Positions 1 through 10,687 of a DNA stretch of 64,000 nucleotides are shown here, in pieces. The DNA lies in the NCBI RefSeq assembly GCF_019279795.1, contig NC_056732.1, forward strand, positions 185,893,071 to 185,957,070, written 5' to 3'. The first letter of the stretch is position 1, and every line of letters begins with the position of its first letter. The stretch is from Protopterus annectens (lineage: Eukaryota > Chordata > Ceratodontiformes > Protopteridae). The translations under genes and the position numbers were made by a program. A model generated the notes under the pieces. That model made no database searches. It had not been told where the DNA came from and worked only from the letters and a program-made list of their open reading frames with translations.

Positions 1-825
1 TCTGTTTATTTGCTAAGTTTTTCTGTATAGCTGCCTATTTTGAACATTTTCTGGCTTGTTAAATTTGATTTCTGCATTAGTAAATGTATTTAGAGCACAA
101 CCTAGAGCTGTTTACTGAATTTCCTGTTTGCACTTATTTTTAAAATCGTTTTTTTTTTTCAAAACTTGCATTTTATCTGTCTTTGGCCTAGCACTCTTGT
201 GTGGGGTCATTTACTGCACTGTTATAACTTGTTGATACTTGTGAACCTCTGCTATCTCTGAAAAAAAAAAAAAAAAAAATCTTGCTTTTTTCCCACTTTT
301 CTGAGATTTAAAAAAGGTCAGTTACAGGCTTGCTGTTCTTGAACTGTTTGTAAGTTTCTGTGAGGCCATTTTTTGCTTGGGCTAAAGGGAAGTCTCTCTG
401 TTGATCAGTGGCAGTGAAAAACATTGAGCAGCCTGCCTGCCCCTGTGGGAGTGGTTACTGACTTGAAACTGTAGTTTTATTGGCCATTTTGGGTCAGTTC
501 CAAAACTCCTTCATCTTCCTCTCTTAAAACCCTCTTTTGCGCAGTTTTGCATGTTTTTGTGCATAGCGCAACAGCGGGCAGCGCCGCCTAATTGGGTTTA
601 AACTATTCCTGGCTCCACAAAGTCTGCTCTTCACTTTTTCCATTAGAACTGCTCTATCTCTCAATTTAAACACCATATTCTCTTCCTAAGGCCCTTCACT
701 GGTCCAATTAAGTAATCCTACAAGTTAGCACTATTAAACCAGAAGCACTACTTACTCTTATACTCTCTACGATTACCCTGTCCTCTATTGGTCCATCTTA
801 AATTCAGTTTCCCTATTACTCTAGC
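1..825. other. Non-coding leader/flank of CR1-like copy A
   Basis: This AT-rich stretch has no convincing coding frame. It holds an A-run at 261-279. It lies directly upstream of ORF1 of CR1-like copy A, and the last 100-150 bases resemble the stretch upstream of ORF1 in copy B1 (about 19090-19172), so at least that part is probably LINE 5' leader. The gypsy element interrupted at 4726 should resume on the minus strand to the left of copy A, but I cannot see gypsy RT or RNase H here. Copy A's 5' end is therefore either further left or was accompanied by a deletion. Confidence 0.4.
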
Positions 826-1798
826 ATGTCCAAAGGTCAGTCAATGGTTTCCTCTCCAGTCCAGCTGGTGAATCTGGGAATTTTGAGGCAATGTTACAAC
901 TATCTCATGTACACGGACAACCCTCTCCTCCTCCAAACAGGTTCAAATATATGTGAGAAATGCAACTATTTAGCCAGACTGGAGGCTGAGCTCTCTCATC
1001 TCAAAACTGGTGTAATCAGTCAGGAGGAGAAGGTAACCTCATACAACACAATTCCAGTATCACATAGTCCCACCACATCAGCGAACCAAACACATAAATA
1101 CACAAAAACATACTCGGAGGCTCTAAATAAAAATCTACCTAAGCAACAGAGACCTCCAAAGCAGACATCCAAGCAAACGCTACCTCAAAACAAAACACAC
1201 ACAACACATAACCCACAAAGTCAGTGTGCCAAGCAGCCACAGCCCTTAAGGCTGAATAACACCCCTGCTACTCTTGTTATAGGTGACTCTATTGTCAGAC
1301 ACACTGACGTCCCGCTCACCAGGCTGAATAAAGAGAAGGTCACAGTGAGCTGCCTGTCAGGTGCTAGGATCCGACATAACGCAAGCACTCAGGTCACTCC
1401 AAAGCAAATACAAATATGACTCAGTCATTGTACATGCTGGTGTGAATGACCTGAGACGTACCTCCCTGGACTACATGAAAAGAGACATAGAGGAGCTCTC
1501 TGATCATGTAGCCCAGGCTGGTATGACCCTGACCTTGAGCAGCATCTTACCCTCACCTAGAATGATGCCACAGTACAAAGACAAAATGATCGATTTTAAC
1601 AATTGGCTAAAATTTTGGTGTCATTCAAAGGGGATCCAGTGTCTGTCAGCCTGGGATGACATGCTCGACAAGCCACATTGCTTCGCTAGGGACGGCTTGC
1701 ACCTGTCACCACTGGGCTTTCGGATATTGGCAAAGGCTCTTGCCACCCCCATAGTGCTTTTTTTAGGCAAGGCTCAAAAGTCAAACCCACCCCCATAG
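826..1798 (+). pseudogene. CR1-like ORF1 with SGNH/GDSL esterase domain, frameshifted
   Basis: ORF1 protein of copy A, broken by a one-base frameshift near 1371-1376 (826-1419 in one frame, 1361-1798 in the next). The N-terminal part has a CxxC pair (ICEKC, residues 42-46) followed by a short charged helix, then a Thr/Gln/Lys-rich linker. The C-terminal part is an SGNH-type hydrolase: GDS (residues 153-155, nucleophile Ser), GVND (27-30 of the second frame) and DGLH (111-114, catalytic Asp/His). Esterase domains in ORF1 are known from CR1-like LINEs; their role is unclear, with lipid or membrane association having been suggested. All recognisable catalytic blocks are intact, so only the frameshift disables it. 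ORF2 starts 29 bases downstream. Initiation at 826 is uncertain; similarity to B1 begins upstream. Confidence 0.85.
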
Positions 1799-1827
1799 AC
1801 AACACAAGGAACAAGAAACTAAGGGTA

Positions 1828-4658
1828 ATGCTGCTAAACGCCAGAAGTCTTAACTTCAAGATACACGCACTCGAAGCTCTCCTCAGTATGGAGAACATCG
1901 ATATCTGTGCAGTGACAGAAACCTGGTTCAAGGCTCCAGAGAGCACCCCAGCACTACCAGGCTATACCTCATATCATGCTTTTCAGCCCCAAAACCCGGA
2001 CCGAACCACAAAAGGAGGGGGAGTTTCCATATTTATCAAGGATATCCACACCTCCAGGTTAGTGGCATTGCACGAAGTATCAGAGACCATCCATGTGCAA
2101 CTAACAGTGGGCAAGACTGCTTTTCAGTTTATAGCATCCTACAGACCACCCTCTCAAAGTCAGGAATCCCACTCGGTTTTCCTGAAAACATTGGAGAACA
2201 TGAAGATCTCTCTGAACACCATTATATTGGGCGACTTCAACTACCCAAACATTGACTGGGAGCACTACTCAAGCCCCAGCACCTTAGCCCAAAGATTCCT
2301 GGAAATTATAAACTCAAATGCTATGGAACAACTAGTCACCACTCCCACAAGAGGGGACAACATACTAGACCTGATCATTACCAACATGGGGACTCTATGC
2401 TCCACACCAGAAGTATATCCCTCATTGGTAAGATCAGACCATAAATTAATTTCCCTGGATGACCACATCCCGACCCCACCCCCAGCCCAGAAAACCACAG
2501 TGAAAAACTTCTCAAAAGCGAACTTCTCACTTCTCAAAACCGAAGTGGAATCCTTCAAGGCCCCAGGGCCAGTGGAAACTACGGCCCAAAATGCAGAATC
2601 CTATATAAATGCATTCTACGGACATCTCCAGGAATGCATGGATCATGCTATTCCATACAAAACCAAGACCTAGTCATCCAAAGGCAGGCGTCCGGTCTGG
2701 TGGACCCCTGCCATAAATAAACTGCACAACAGAAGGAGGAAGCTACTACATGATAGAGCAAAATCCCTAATAGGGAAGGCAGCTATGATCAGAACTAGCA
2801 AAAAAATACGATCCCTCATAAAATCCTCCAAGGCCAGCTTCGAGAGAAAAATTGCACAGAACACCAAAGACAATCATAAGGCTTTTTTCAGTTATGTTAG
2901 AAACCTGGGATGCAACTCCCAGACTTGTTATGAGTTGATTCTAAACGACAAAAAATACACTGAACCCACAGGCATCGCCAATATCCTGGCAGACAGGTTC
3001 AGTGCAAACTCCCCCCCCCCCAAAAGAGCAAGTATCTATCCCGGCAGAGGGCTGCCTCCCAAACATCTCAGATGCTCAGGTGAAGGCTGCCTTCTCCAAA
3101 GCAAAAAAACACTGCTTCCATGGGACCAGATGGTGTCCCAGGTTGCATCCTGCATGCACTCCAAGAGGAACTAATCCCTCAAATAAAACAGCTATACAAT
3201 CTCAGCCTCACTACAGGATAGGTGCCCACAGAATGGCGTTCAGCAACAGTGGTCCCACTCCACAAAGGTGGAGCCTCTACGAACCCTGGAAACTATTGCC
3301 CCATAAACCTGACTAGCTTAGTCTGCAAGGCTATGGAAAGGATCATCATGGAGCTCATAAACAAAGACATTGGGGACCTACAGACACTAGATCCTACCCA
3401 GTTCGGCTTTGTCAAGGGCAGATCCTGCCTTTTGAACCTGGTTGACTTCTTTGAAACAGTCATCAAAGCCATAGATGAAGGGAAGGTAGTCCACACAGCC
3501 TATCTGGACCTTGCAAAGGCATTTGACACAATACCCCACTCGGGCATCATAGATAAGCTATCCAGCTTAAATATAAACCCCTATGTCACAAGATGGGTCG
3601 CAAACTGGCTCAAAGACAGAATCCACAGAGTGAGAATTGCTGGAGCCATGTCAGACTAGAAACCGGTCACAAGTGTTGTCCCACAGGGTTCTGTTCTGGG
3701 ACCACTCTTGTTCGGTATATACTTTTCCGAGGTACAGGCAAACGTGGGAGGACTATGGCTCATCAAGTTCGCAGACGACTGCAAACTGGGCGCCATAATC
3801 AACTCTCCAGCTGACACAAACATCCTTCAAAAAGGTCTCACAGAGACAGATAACTGGTGCCAGCACCATGGTTTAAAGCTAAATGCCAAAAAATGTATAG
3901 TCATACCCTTTGGCAAAAACAATGTGCCCACAAATTACCACATAGGCGGAAACCCATTAAGTACAGAGAAAGTTATTAGGGACCTGGGGACCCAAGTTGA
4001 TAGCAATCTCTCCTTTAAAAACCACATTGCCAAAGTGGTTAGAAAGACCTTCTACATAGCCCACCTCATCACGAAGGGTTTCACATCTAGATCAAGAGAG
4101 GTAGTCGTGCCCCTTTATTCATCCCTCATCAGGCCGATCATAGAATACAATGCCCCTTTTGGGATGTACCTTACCCGACACCTGCAGCAATTAGAAAGAC
4201 CCCAAAAGTATCTCACCAAGAGGATCAAGGGTCTCAAACAGATGCCATATGCTGCTCGGTTAAAAAAATTCCAGCTCTACTCAGTTGCATACCGCCTACT
4301 TTGAGGCGATCTATGCCTGACATACAAACCTATGTCAAATCCAGAATTAATGGACATGCTCCACCTCAGTAAATCTAAATCCCTTAGAGCCACACACTCG
4401 AGGGACTTGAACCTCAGCACAGAAATAAATAGAACTTGCTGGAAGGACAGGTTCATAACCCAGAGGCTCCCTTCGCTCTGGAATAGAATTCCAGTTCATG
4501 TGAGGCAGAGCACCTCACTGAATCTCTTCAAGAAGAATCTCGATGGATGGAGGATCGTAGTTTGTCCCAGGGATTACTCCCATGTCACTATTAGACAGAG
4601 GCACAGTAAACTAAACCTTAAAAAGGGCACAGTATACTCAAATCAAGGGGTGGCGTAA
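1828..4658 (+). pseudogene. CR1-like ORF2: APE endonuclease + reverse transcriptase, several disruptions
   Basis: Polyprotein that nicks the target and copies the LINE RNA. Residues 1-210 are an apurinic-type endonuclease: NARS (4-7), TETW (30-33), GDFN (135-138) and SDH (203-205). After a linker, the RT runs from about 3222: KAFDTIPH (motif A, about 3515-3540), VPQGS (motif B) and FADD (motif C, about 3768-3780), followed by the C-terminal region ending in RxRDLNL and TCWKDRF blocks. Disruptions are TAG at 2671, a frameshift in the poly-C near 3007-3020, TAG at 3657 and TGA at 4302. Reading continues in frame across the stops, so this is a recently degraded copy rather than a set of separate genes. 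Confidence 0.88.
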
Positions 4659-4726
4659 GCCATACAGAATCAGGCTAGGCTTATAATTGCCCCAGGGCAG
4701 ATAGCCTAGTATGAACCTATGAACCT

Positions 4727-5110
4727 AAGATACTTAGCCCCACCCAGCTGCTCTAGGGCTTCATCCATCCTAGCCATGGGATAAGCATCTGACTCTGTGT
4801 GGCTATTTAATTTCTTGTAGTCTACACAGAACCTGGTGCTGCCATCTTTCTTTGGTACCACCACCACTGGTGAGGCCCAAGGACTTCTGGACTCTGGAAT
4901 TACCACTATTTCCAACATTTTCTGTATCTCCGTCCTCAGAGTCTGTTTGACTCTCTCAGGCACCCTATAAGGGGCCAACTTAATAGGCCTTTGGGGTCCT
5001 GTATCCACGTGGTGCTGCACCAGGTGGGTGCACCCTGGTTTACCAGTGAACATGTCTCCAAACTCCTTTAACACTGCTCAGATTTCTCATTCTTGGGTAG
5101 GGGATAGCTG
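4727..5110 (-). pseudogene. Gypsy reverse transcriptase, N-terminal part only
   Basis: The minus-strand frame from about 5074 encodes the start of a Ty3/gypsy RT: the LLxEFGDMF-like entry block, PYRVPE, the RSPWASPVVVVPKKDG block, RFCVDYKKLN and DAYPM, then LGGAKYL, where it ends. The catalytic LDL and YxDD motifs and RNase H are missing because copy A of the CR1-like LINE interrupts the gene exactly here. Upstream (5110-5290, minus) the reading passes straight into the end of integrase, with LYHINMVKPYH and then an acidic linker carrying two stops. This shows that RT follows integrase. Confidence 0.85.
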
Positions 5111-5247
5111 CTGGGACATTGCTACCCCTTCCACTAAGGTGTCATTCTGAGCCTCACTGAGGAGATCAGTCACCAGATCCCCCTCAGACTCCTTCTACAA
5201 TGCACTACAAATACTCTGCACAAGTTCTGCCCTATCATGGTAAGGTT

Positions 5248-6644
5248 TCACCATGTTAATATGGTACAATTTGTGCTCCTGCTTAGCAGTTCTACTATGT
5301 AGTAAACATTACTGGCCTTCCTTACTACCTTGTAGGGTCCCTCCCAAGCTGCCTGCAGCTTATGTCTGACAGGAATGAGAACCATTACCTGCTTCCCTAT
5401 AGCATACTCTGTAGCTCGAGCATTCCTGTCATACCAGACCTTCTTCTGCTGTTTGGCTTCTGCCAGGTTTTCCTGGGCCAAGGCCATGTGCTCCCTGAAC
5501 CTTGTCCTGAGGTTTAGGACATATGCCACAACAGATTCCTTGTGGGATTATCACTTACCCTCCCACTCATCTTGAATTAAATATAGAGGTCCTCTCACCC
5601 TATGCCCATGCAACAACTCAAAGGGTGAAAAACCTGTGGAGTCCTGGGGAACCTCTCTGTAAACAAACAACAGATCAGGCAAATATTTATCCCACTCCCT
5701 CTTAAAATGGTCTGCAAATGCCTGTAGTATTGTCTTGAGTGTAGAATGTGAATAATATGGGGATGGCAGGGGGTGGTCTTTAGGTGATTCACTATGCAGT
5801 ACTTCCACAGACAAGTCAGCAGGTCTGGCATGAAATTAGAACCCCTGACAGTCAGTATTTCTTTTGGGAAACCTACCCTGCTAAAAACTCTAACAAAGCA
5901 TTTGCCACCTTTTCTGCCTTAAGAAAGGACAGAGCCACTGCCTCAGGGTATCTGGTAGCATAATCTACTACCACTAGGATATACTTTTTCCCTGTGGAAC
6001 TTGGGGTACTCAGTGGCTCCACAATATCCATAGCTACCATCTGAAATGGCTCCTCAATCACAGGCAAAGGCATCAAATGAGCTTTCACCTTGTTTCCTAC
6101 TTACCTTTTGGCACTGCTCACAGGTCCTGCAGTACCCTGTTGCATCTCTGGAAATCCCAGGCCAATAGAAGTTTTGCATAATATGTCTCTTTGTAGGTTT
6201 TATGCCCATATGACCTGCAAAGGGAATATCATGGGCTACGGCTAGAAGTGCCATATGGTAGGCTCTAGGCACTACTAACTGCTGTATTCTCTCACCCTTT
6301 AGTCCCCCCTCAGGAGTCCACTCTCTATACAGTAACCCTTTGTCCCAGTATACAGATTCCTCCTCATGAGAATCAGCTGCCTCAGTAGCTACCTCCCTCA
6401 GACCTTGTAATGTGGGGTCTGAGAACTGAGCATGTTTCAGCTCTCTCTTGGTAACCCTTCCCAGCTCCCCTTCCACAGAGAGGCTGGCATCCTCTGACAG
6501 TGGTGCCTCACTGTCAGCCTGGGTACTGCTACTCACCTCTACCCTTGCAGTCACTCTGTCCAAGGGAACATCAGTACCCACAAGCAGCTGTGGCTCACCT
6601 TCAGTCTCACCACTACAGGGTAGCTCCCTCCCTGAATTAACCAC
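5248..6644 (-). pseudogene. Gypsy integrase with HHCC finger, catalytic core and C-terminal module, decayed
   Basis: Read on the minus strand in several frames. The N-terminal zinc finger is in the 6644-6054 frame: His pair in AHDIPFAGH, then CRTCEQC. The core begins near 6088 (MVAMDIVEPL, first Asp; VVVDYATRYPEA). The block that normally holds the second Asp reads TVRGSNF near 5850, so that Asp is replaced by Val. The third catalytic residue's block (around 5740) is also altered, with SHSTLKTIL and no Glu at the expected place. The C-terminal part (5529-5248) has KQVMVLIP and WEGPYKVV, as in GPY/F-type ends. Frame changes fall near 6054-6088, 5830-5870 and 5530-5550. It cannot be active. Confidence 0.85.
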
Positions 6645-6762
6645 CTCACCAGTTCTGGCTGCAAGTGTGCAGTCTGTCTGAGTTTCACCCAGGCTACCAG
6701 ACTCTTATGCTTGTCTCCAAGCCTGACTGCATGTAACTGCATGAACACACAGTACTGCATTA

Positions 6763-7176
6763 TCAAAAATCATTCCCTATCAGGACATCAGCAGGGATAT
6801 CCTCAAAAACACTTACTTGCTTGCTTCCTTTTCCACCTTCCCAGTCAAGGTGAACCCTAGCTAAAGGTATTTGGAATGGGGTCCCTCCTAAAGCTCTGAC
6901 TGGAGTAGACTGCTCATGCAAGTAGTCCTCCTCTGTAACCATTGTAGGCTTCACAGTGGTTGGGTCAGAGGCTGTGTCTCTCTTAGCCATGGTCTCTTTC
7001 CCATTCACTAAGATAGGATATAACTTACTGTGGTAGTTTGGTACCCTTGTTGCCTCAAGACAACCTACTGCAGGAATTTTGTCATTCCCACTTACTGGCT
7101 CTCACACATTTTGTTCCCAGCCTTGCTTTCATGGACATCTATATGCTGCATGGCCCCACTGGTTGCATTTAAAACA
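6763..7176 (-). pseudogene. Gypsy CCHC zinc knuckle and aspartic protease region
   Basis: In one minus-strand frame, 7176-7135 encodes CFKCNQWGHAAYRC, a classic CX2CX4HX4C nucleic-acid-binding knuckle that ends Gag. After two stops the same frame gives VNGKETMAKRDTASD (about 7017-6965), which aligns with the start of retropepsin-like proteases. The usual D-T/S-G triplet reads DTA, keeping the Asp but not the Gly. About 60 residues on, DVLIGNDF matches the ILG-D block that closes such proteases. Whether DTA is a family variant or a mutation cannot be told from one copy. The region between protease and integrase finger (6763-6645) changes frame. Confidence 0.7.
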
Positions 7177-7223
7177 TTTAACCCTTGGTCCTGGATGTGT
7201 ACCTGGACTAGTGGCTTCCCCTG

Positions 7224-7529
7224 CTACTGGCAGACTCTGCTGGGGCAGTCTGGGCTGCCCGCCATGGTTCCCTTAGACCCATGTACAGCACTGGGTGTCC
7301 ATTTCCTGTGCAGTGATGCCTTGCTTGCTAGGTATAGGTCTCCCTTCTTCCCCAACTCATCTGGAGTAGAGCATTGTCTATCAGCTAACCAAATTGTCAT
7401 GTTCTCAGACAAAGTGCTAAGGGCTTGTTCTCTCATCAAAATGTCTGCCAGCCCTTCCAAAGTGGTGACCTGACATCCAGTTACCAACCTATGAAAATAA
7501 GTGCTTAGTTCAGAAACATATTCACACAC
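7224..7529 (-). pseudogene. Gypsy Gag capsid segment resembling the SCAN domain
   Basis: The minus frame 7529-7224 encodes YVSELSTYFHRLVTGCQV, GLADILMREQALSTL and IWLADRQCSTPDELGKKGDLYLASK. This helical pattern, with a central LxxxEQxL block followed by WLADRxPxTxEELGxLADxY-like residues, is that of the capsid C-terminal region of Gmr1-like gypsy elements. Vertebrate SCAN domains of zinc-finger proteins are thought to derive from it. In a functional Gag it would drive capsid dimerisation. The fragment lies between a non-coding gap (7560-7790) and the CCHC knuckle, in a different frame from the knuckle, so Gag is broken. Confidence 0.65.
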
Positions 7530-7853
7530 ATTTTCATCTGCCTTGCATCATAACTTTTTCCTATAAGCTTCAGGTGTTAACTTAAAAAATTCTAGCAAAC
7601 AATTCTCAACAACTCAATACAGTGACAACACAGTTATAATTTAAGCAGTCATTATTAGACAGTTTGGAAAGAACAGTTACAGCTTTACCATGCAGTAAGG
7701 GGTCAGGAACCACACCCAGAGCCCTTAGTCAACATTATACTATTTACATACCCCCTCTGTAAATTGTGGAAGAAATTTACTGACCTTTGTTGCTTCTGGG
7801 GTTTGGTTACTCCCTTCTCCATTGCCTCCATGACCCTGGCAAAGAGTCAGCAT
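7530..7853. other. Non-coding stretch interrupting gypsy gag
   Basis: Here the capsid N-terminal half would be expected, but no frame is open. Around 7594-7645 the text (ACTCAATACAGTGACAACA) is nearly identical to part of the element's own LTR at 9196-9222, so a piece of LTR-like sequence sits inside gag. I cannot define its edges. It may be an internal rearrangement or a decayed insertion. Confidence 0.4.
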
Positions 7854-8225
7854 TTATTTTTCATGTTGCATCTGCCTTTCCTTCTCGTCAGCTTCCAGAC
7901 ATAGCAGCTTCTCATTTTTGTCAGTCTCTAGATGCCTCAGTCTCTCTCTGCTGCCTGTTTCCAAATGCGTGGTCTCTAGCTTAAGTCTTTTTAACTCCAG
8001 ATAGATTGTTAAATCATATGTGGAAAGGTTGAACTCTCCATTTTCTGAAAGTTGTACATCTCCAAGGCCAGTCTGGTTGTCCTCCTGGTTGCTATTTTCT
8101 GATGCAGCTGTGACTAAAGCTGCAGTCATGTCTGCTTTAGTCAGGTTGGCATGGACCAGTCCTTTAATCTGGCCCATCTCAGCCAACTGGCTCCTTGTCA
8201 GCTTGCCATAGTCTTCTGCTGACAT
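7854..8225 (-). pseudogene. Gypsy Gag N-terminus: SAP-like motif and coiled coil
   Basis: The likely start is the ATG at 8225 on the minus strand (MSAEDYGKLTRSQL). The open frame extends further upstream, but that extension looks like untranslated leader. The first 40 residues (KLTRSQLAEMGQIKGL then a short loop and MTAALV) have the helix-turn-helix look of a SAP-type nucleic-acid-binding motif. Residues about 75-120 are rich in L, E, K and R with heptad spacing (LELKRLKLETTHLE), predicting a coiled coil. The frame closes where the non-coding gap at 7530-7853 begins. Assignment to Gag rests mainly on position, just inside the LTR and ahead of the capsid segment. Confidence 0.6.
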
Positions 8226-8369
8226 GCTTCCCTGCTCTCCCAGACTAACTAAGCTAACAAAAAAAATAAAACAATTGTGATATGAACTCTGAATGCTCAC
8301 TGTGTGGCTGACTAAGAGTACAGACACCTTCAGTGACCTCTGTACAAAAGCCACAAGAATTCAATATCC

Positions 8370-8474
8370 CCACCACTATAAGCCAATTAATATGTAATGT
8401 GGCTATTTCACTACTATCAACCAATTAATGTGTGATATGGCTATCCCACCACTGCCAAACAATTAATATGTGAT
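8370..8474. repeat. Three 35-40 bp tandem repeats beside the gypsy 5' LTR
   Basis: Three diverged units each contain CAATTAATRTGTRAT followed by GGCTATYYCACYACT. They lie between the LTR edge (about 8469) and the Gag leader, where the primer-binding site would be expected. A clear tRNA-complementary PBS is not visible, perhaps because this array replaced it. Confidence 0.7.
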
Positions 8475-8759
8475 GCCCCTGCACTGGCCCAGTAATCAAG
8501 GAGCCTCAATCCTCACCACTAGCACCAGTGAGGGTCATGCACATTGGGAGGATGACAAGTACACACACAGTAAAGTACAATTTCCCTTAAGAGCACACAG
8601 AGATCAGTCAGTCTGGGGCTGTTTAATCCCTCTATCTCCAGATCCCCAATAAGAATCCCTACTGGCACAGCTATAGGGTTAAGATCTCAGCTGAGTGATC
8701 AAGCCCAAATCTCCAGCAACCTCTCTGTCCAACCAGTGCTTCATGTCCCTGCCAAATAG

Positions 8760-8842
<83 letters not shown>

Positions 8843-10090
8843 TTTGAGATTTGATTTATATACAAACACGCAGACACTTTTGGGGAAGGCTGACACAGGT
8901 TCACTAGCTATGGCCCCTTTGGCTCAGACTATACAGTAGTACCAGCTGCCAGCAACCATTCTTATCAGCTACTATAAGGCCCTTCCCAAAGGGTGACCGA
9001 TTCTACTGTGCAATGTTCCTATTATCCAAATGGTAAGTGTATCCAAGACTTTTAAGGCTATTTAGGAGTGGCCTGTACAGTGTCACCAAATACATATGCA
9101 AGTACTGTAAGAGCTTAAATATCTATGAACAAAACAACCACAATTAAAATGATTAAATATATTTAATAATATATAATAGAATAACAAGACAATACTCAAT
9201 AACTCAATACAGTGACAACAGAGTTCAGAATCACAAGAAATATTTTAAAACAACATTGCAGGACAGTCTCACATAAATACAGAAAACATCTAAACTAATC
9301 TTACTAAATTCCTGTCTATCTCTAAGAGAAATCACTGTAATCTAGTCTTACTTAGAGAGCAACATGCAAGCAGAAGTGCTGGATGAATGTTTCTAGGTCC
9401 AAAGACAAATACAAAATGCACAGACTTACTTTCTGAAATAGTTCTTAAGTTACTATCAAACATTACTTCTGGGTTATCTCAGATTACATCATTCATTGTT
9501 ACCTCTGCCTTCAGTTCTCAGGCTAACAGAAACTTAAAAAATTTAGCACCTCTATGTCAGAAATACTTGCATCTCTCAGAAATTTGCCTAGAACAGGAAG
9601 TAGTAAAAGAGTTAAACACTTTTACATTTGAAACTTGTAGTTATTTCTGTTTCCAGACAATAGAAAGAACTCCTAGCTCTAGACATTCTGTCTCCTAGCT
9701 GAGATAAACACCATTGTAAACTCTTTGCTTTTCTTGAGGGGTTTGCAAGGAATTTTAACATTCTTACCTACTAGTGACAAATAAAACCAATACATAATGT
9801 TAGAGCAAATGTCCCAGCCTTTACCGTCAAAACATACATTTGCATAGGCATATAATTTATACAGATTTCTGCTCTTTTTATGGCATGGTACACTGTGGTT
9901 ACATTCTTGAAGCTCAGTACAGAACAAATAGTTCAACACACTTTTCTGCACCATTAGTTTAGTATACACATAGTGTATACTTTTCTTGCATTTGTAAGAC
10001 AAGCATACAAATCATATTACTATTCACACATGACATAAAATTATTTACACAATTCCAACTAGCTGGGCTGGAGGCCTTCATAGCCATCAT
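8469..10090 (-). repeat. Gypsy 5' long terminal repeat (about 1.6 kb)
   Basis: The stretch aligns along most of its length with the solo LTR at 26300-28049. Shared landmarks, in order on the plus strand: TAATCAAGGAGCCTCA; GGGAGGATGACAAGTACACA; AGATCCCCAATAAGA; a CA microsatellite; GCCACACAGTG-like stretches; and the terminal AATTCCA..AGCTG block. The plus-strand left edge is TGTGATGCCCC (solo copy TGTGACTCCCC). The right edge near 10090 is diverged. A (CA)n tract at about 8762-8836 sits at the same LTR position as in the solo copy, so it was probably present when the family amplified. Confidence 0.7.
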
Positions 10091-10687
10091 GTACTGTTTG
10101 TGTAAAATTGGCAACCTTATAACTGTTTCTAAGTACTGCATATTCTCTTTGCAAAGATTTTATTTGTATTTATATGCTTATTTTTTATTTTGTTTTTTAC
10201 TAGGTTTGTCCAAGGAGTTTAGTCAGAACCCCATTTTCAGTGGAGATAAGAGGAGAAACAATTCCAACATATTACAATCATTTTAAAACAGATATACAGT
10301 AATACACATGAACAGAAATTAAGTACATAATATGCATTAGTGGTTACATATGCATTTGCTAATTAGATTATATTCATATGAAATAAAAATATATGCTATG
10401 TACTCTGACACAAACACAGGGCATGATTGAAAGTGCCATTGATCAGTCACTTGCTTTGTTTACAAAACTGAAAAATAAAACCAATACATAAAAAATTCCA
10501 CAAACTTTATTTTTAGAACACATTTTCCCTTTTTTACTATGTATACTTTAAATCTTTCTTTCTTCATTAATGCCTGCTGGCAATCATTTTCTTAGATGTT
10601 ATATTTCTGGCTTCTAGCAGGCTGGACAATGACTAGATTTAAGAGTATAAATAAAACAAATCTTAGCTGAACAATGAAAACAAATAT
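10091..10687. other. AT-rich stretch with a small dispersed repeat
   Basis: No gene seen. Around 10170-10255 (T-rich tract, then GTTTAGTCAGAACCCCATTTTCAGTGG in pieces and ending in GGAGAAA) it resembles 26876-26968 and, reversed, 26000-26075. These look like remnants of one short dispersed repeat preceded by an ATTT-rich tract. The remainder shows nothing recognisable. Confidence 0.35.

Larger units (their letters stand above)
700..4726 (+). mobile_element. CR1-like LINE copy A, nearly full length, inserted in gypsy RT
   Basis: Non-LTR retrotransposon with ORF1 (esterase type), ORF2 (APE endonuclease plus reverse transcriptase) and a 3' end of two CCTATGAA-type octamers (about 4710-4726). 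The right junction is sharp: at 4727 the sequence becomes minus-strand gypsy reverse transcriptase. The 5' end is not resolved; the start given is where similarity to copy B1's leader becomes visible. ORF1 has one frameshift. ORF2 has in-frame stops at 2671, 3657 and 4302 and a frameshift at the C-run near 3007-3020. Family placement (CR1/L2 group) rests on the esterase ORF1, the FADD-type RT and the octamer tail. No clear target duplication is visible, as is usual for CR1. Confidence 0.85.
4727..10090 (-). mobile_element. Ty3/gypsy retrotransposon of Gmr1 type (integrase before RT), truncated
   Basis: On the minus strand the order is 5' LTR (about 10090-8469), Gag (8225-7224), CCHC knuckle (7176-7135), protease (about 7025-6763), integrase (about 6640-5250) and reverse transcriptase (5074-4727). 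Integrase ahead of RT is the reverse of ordinary gypsy elements and matches the deuterostome Gmr1-like group. The RT is cut at the start of its catalytic part by CR1-like copy A, and the rest of RT, RNase H and the 3' LTR are not seen in the window. Many frame breaks and changed catalytic residues show an old, dead copy. Confidence 0.85.

Noticed and set aside
261..279. A-run as the tail of a processed retrocopy
   Set aside because: There is no gene-like sequence upstream and no flanking duplication; it lies in a LINE leader or unassigned flank.
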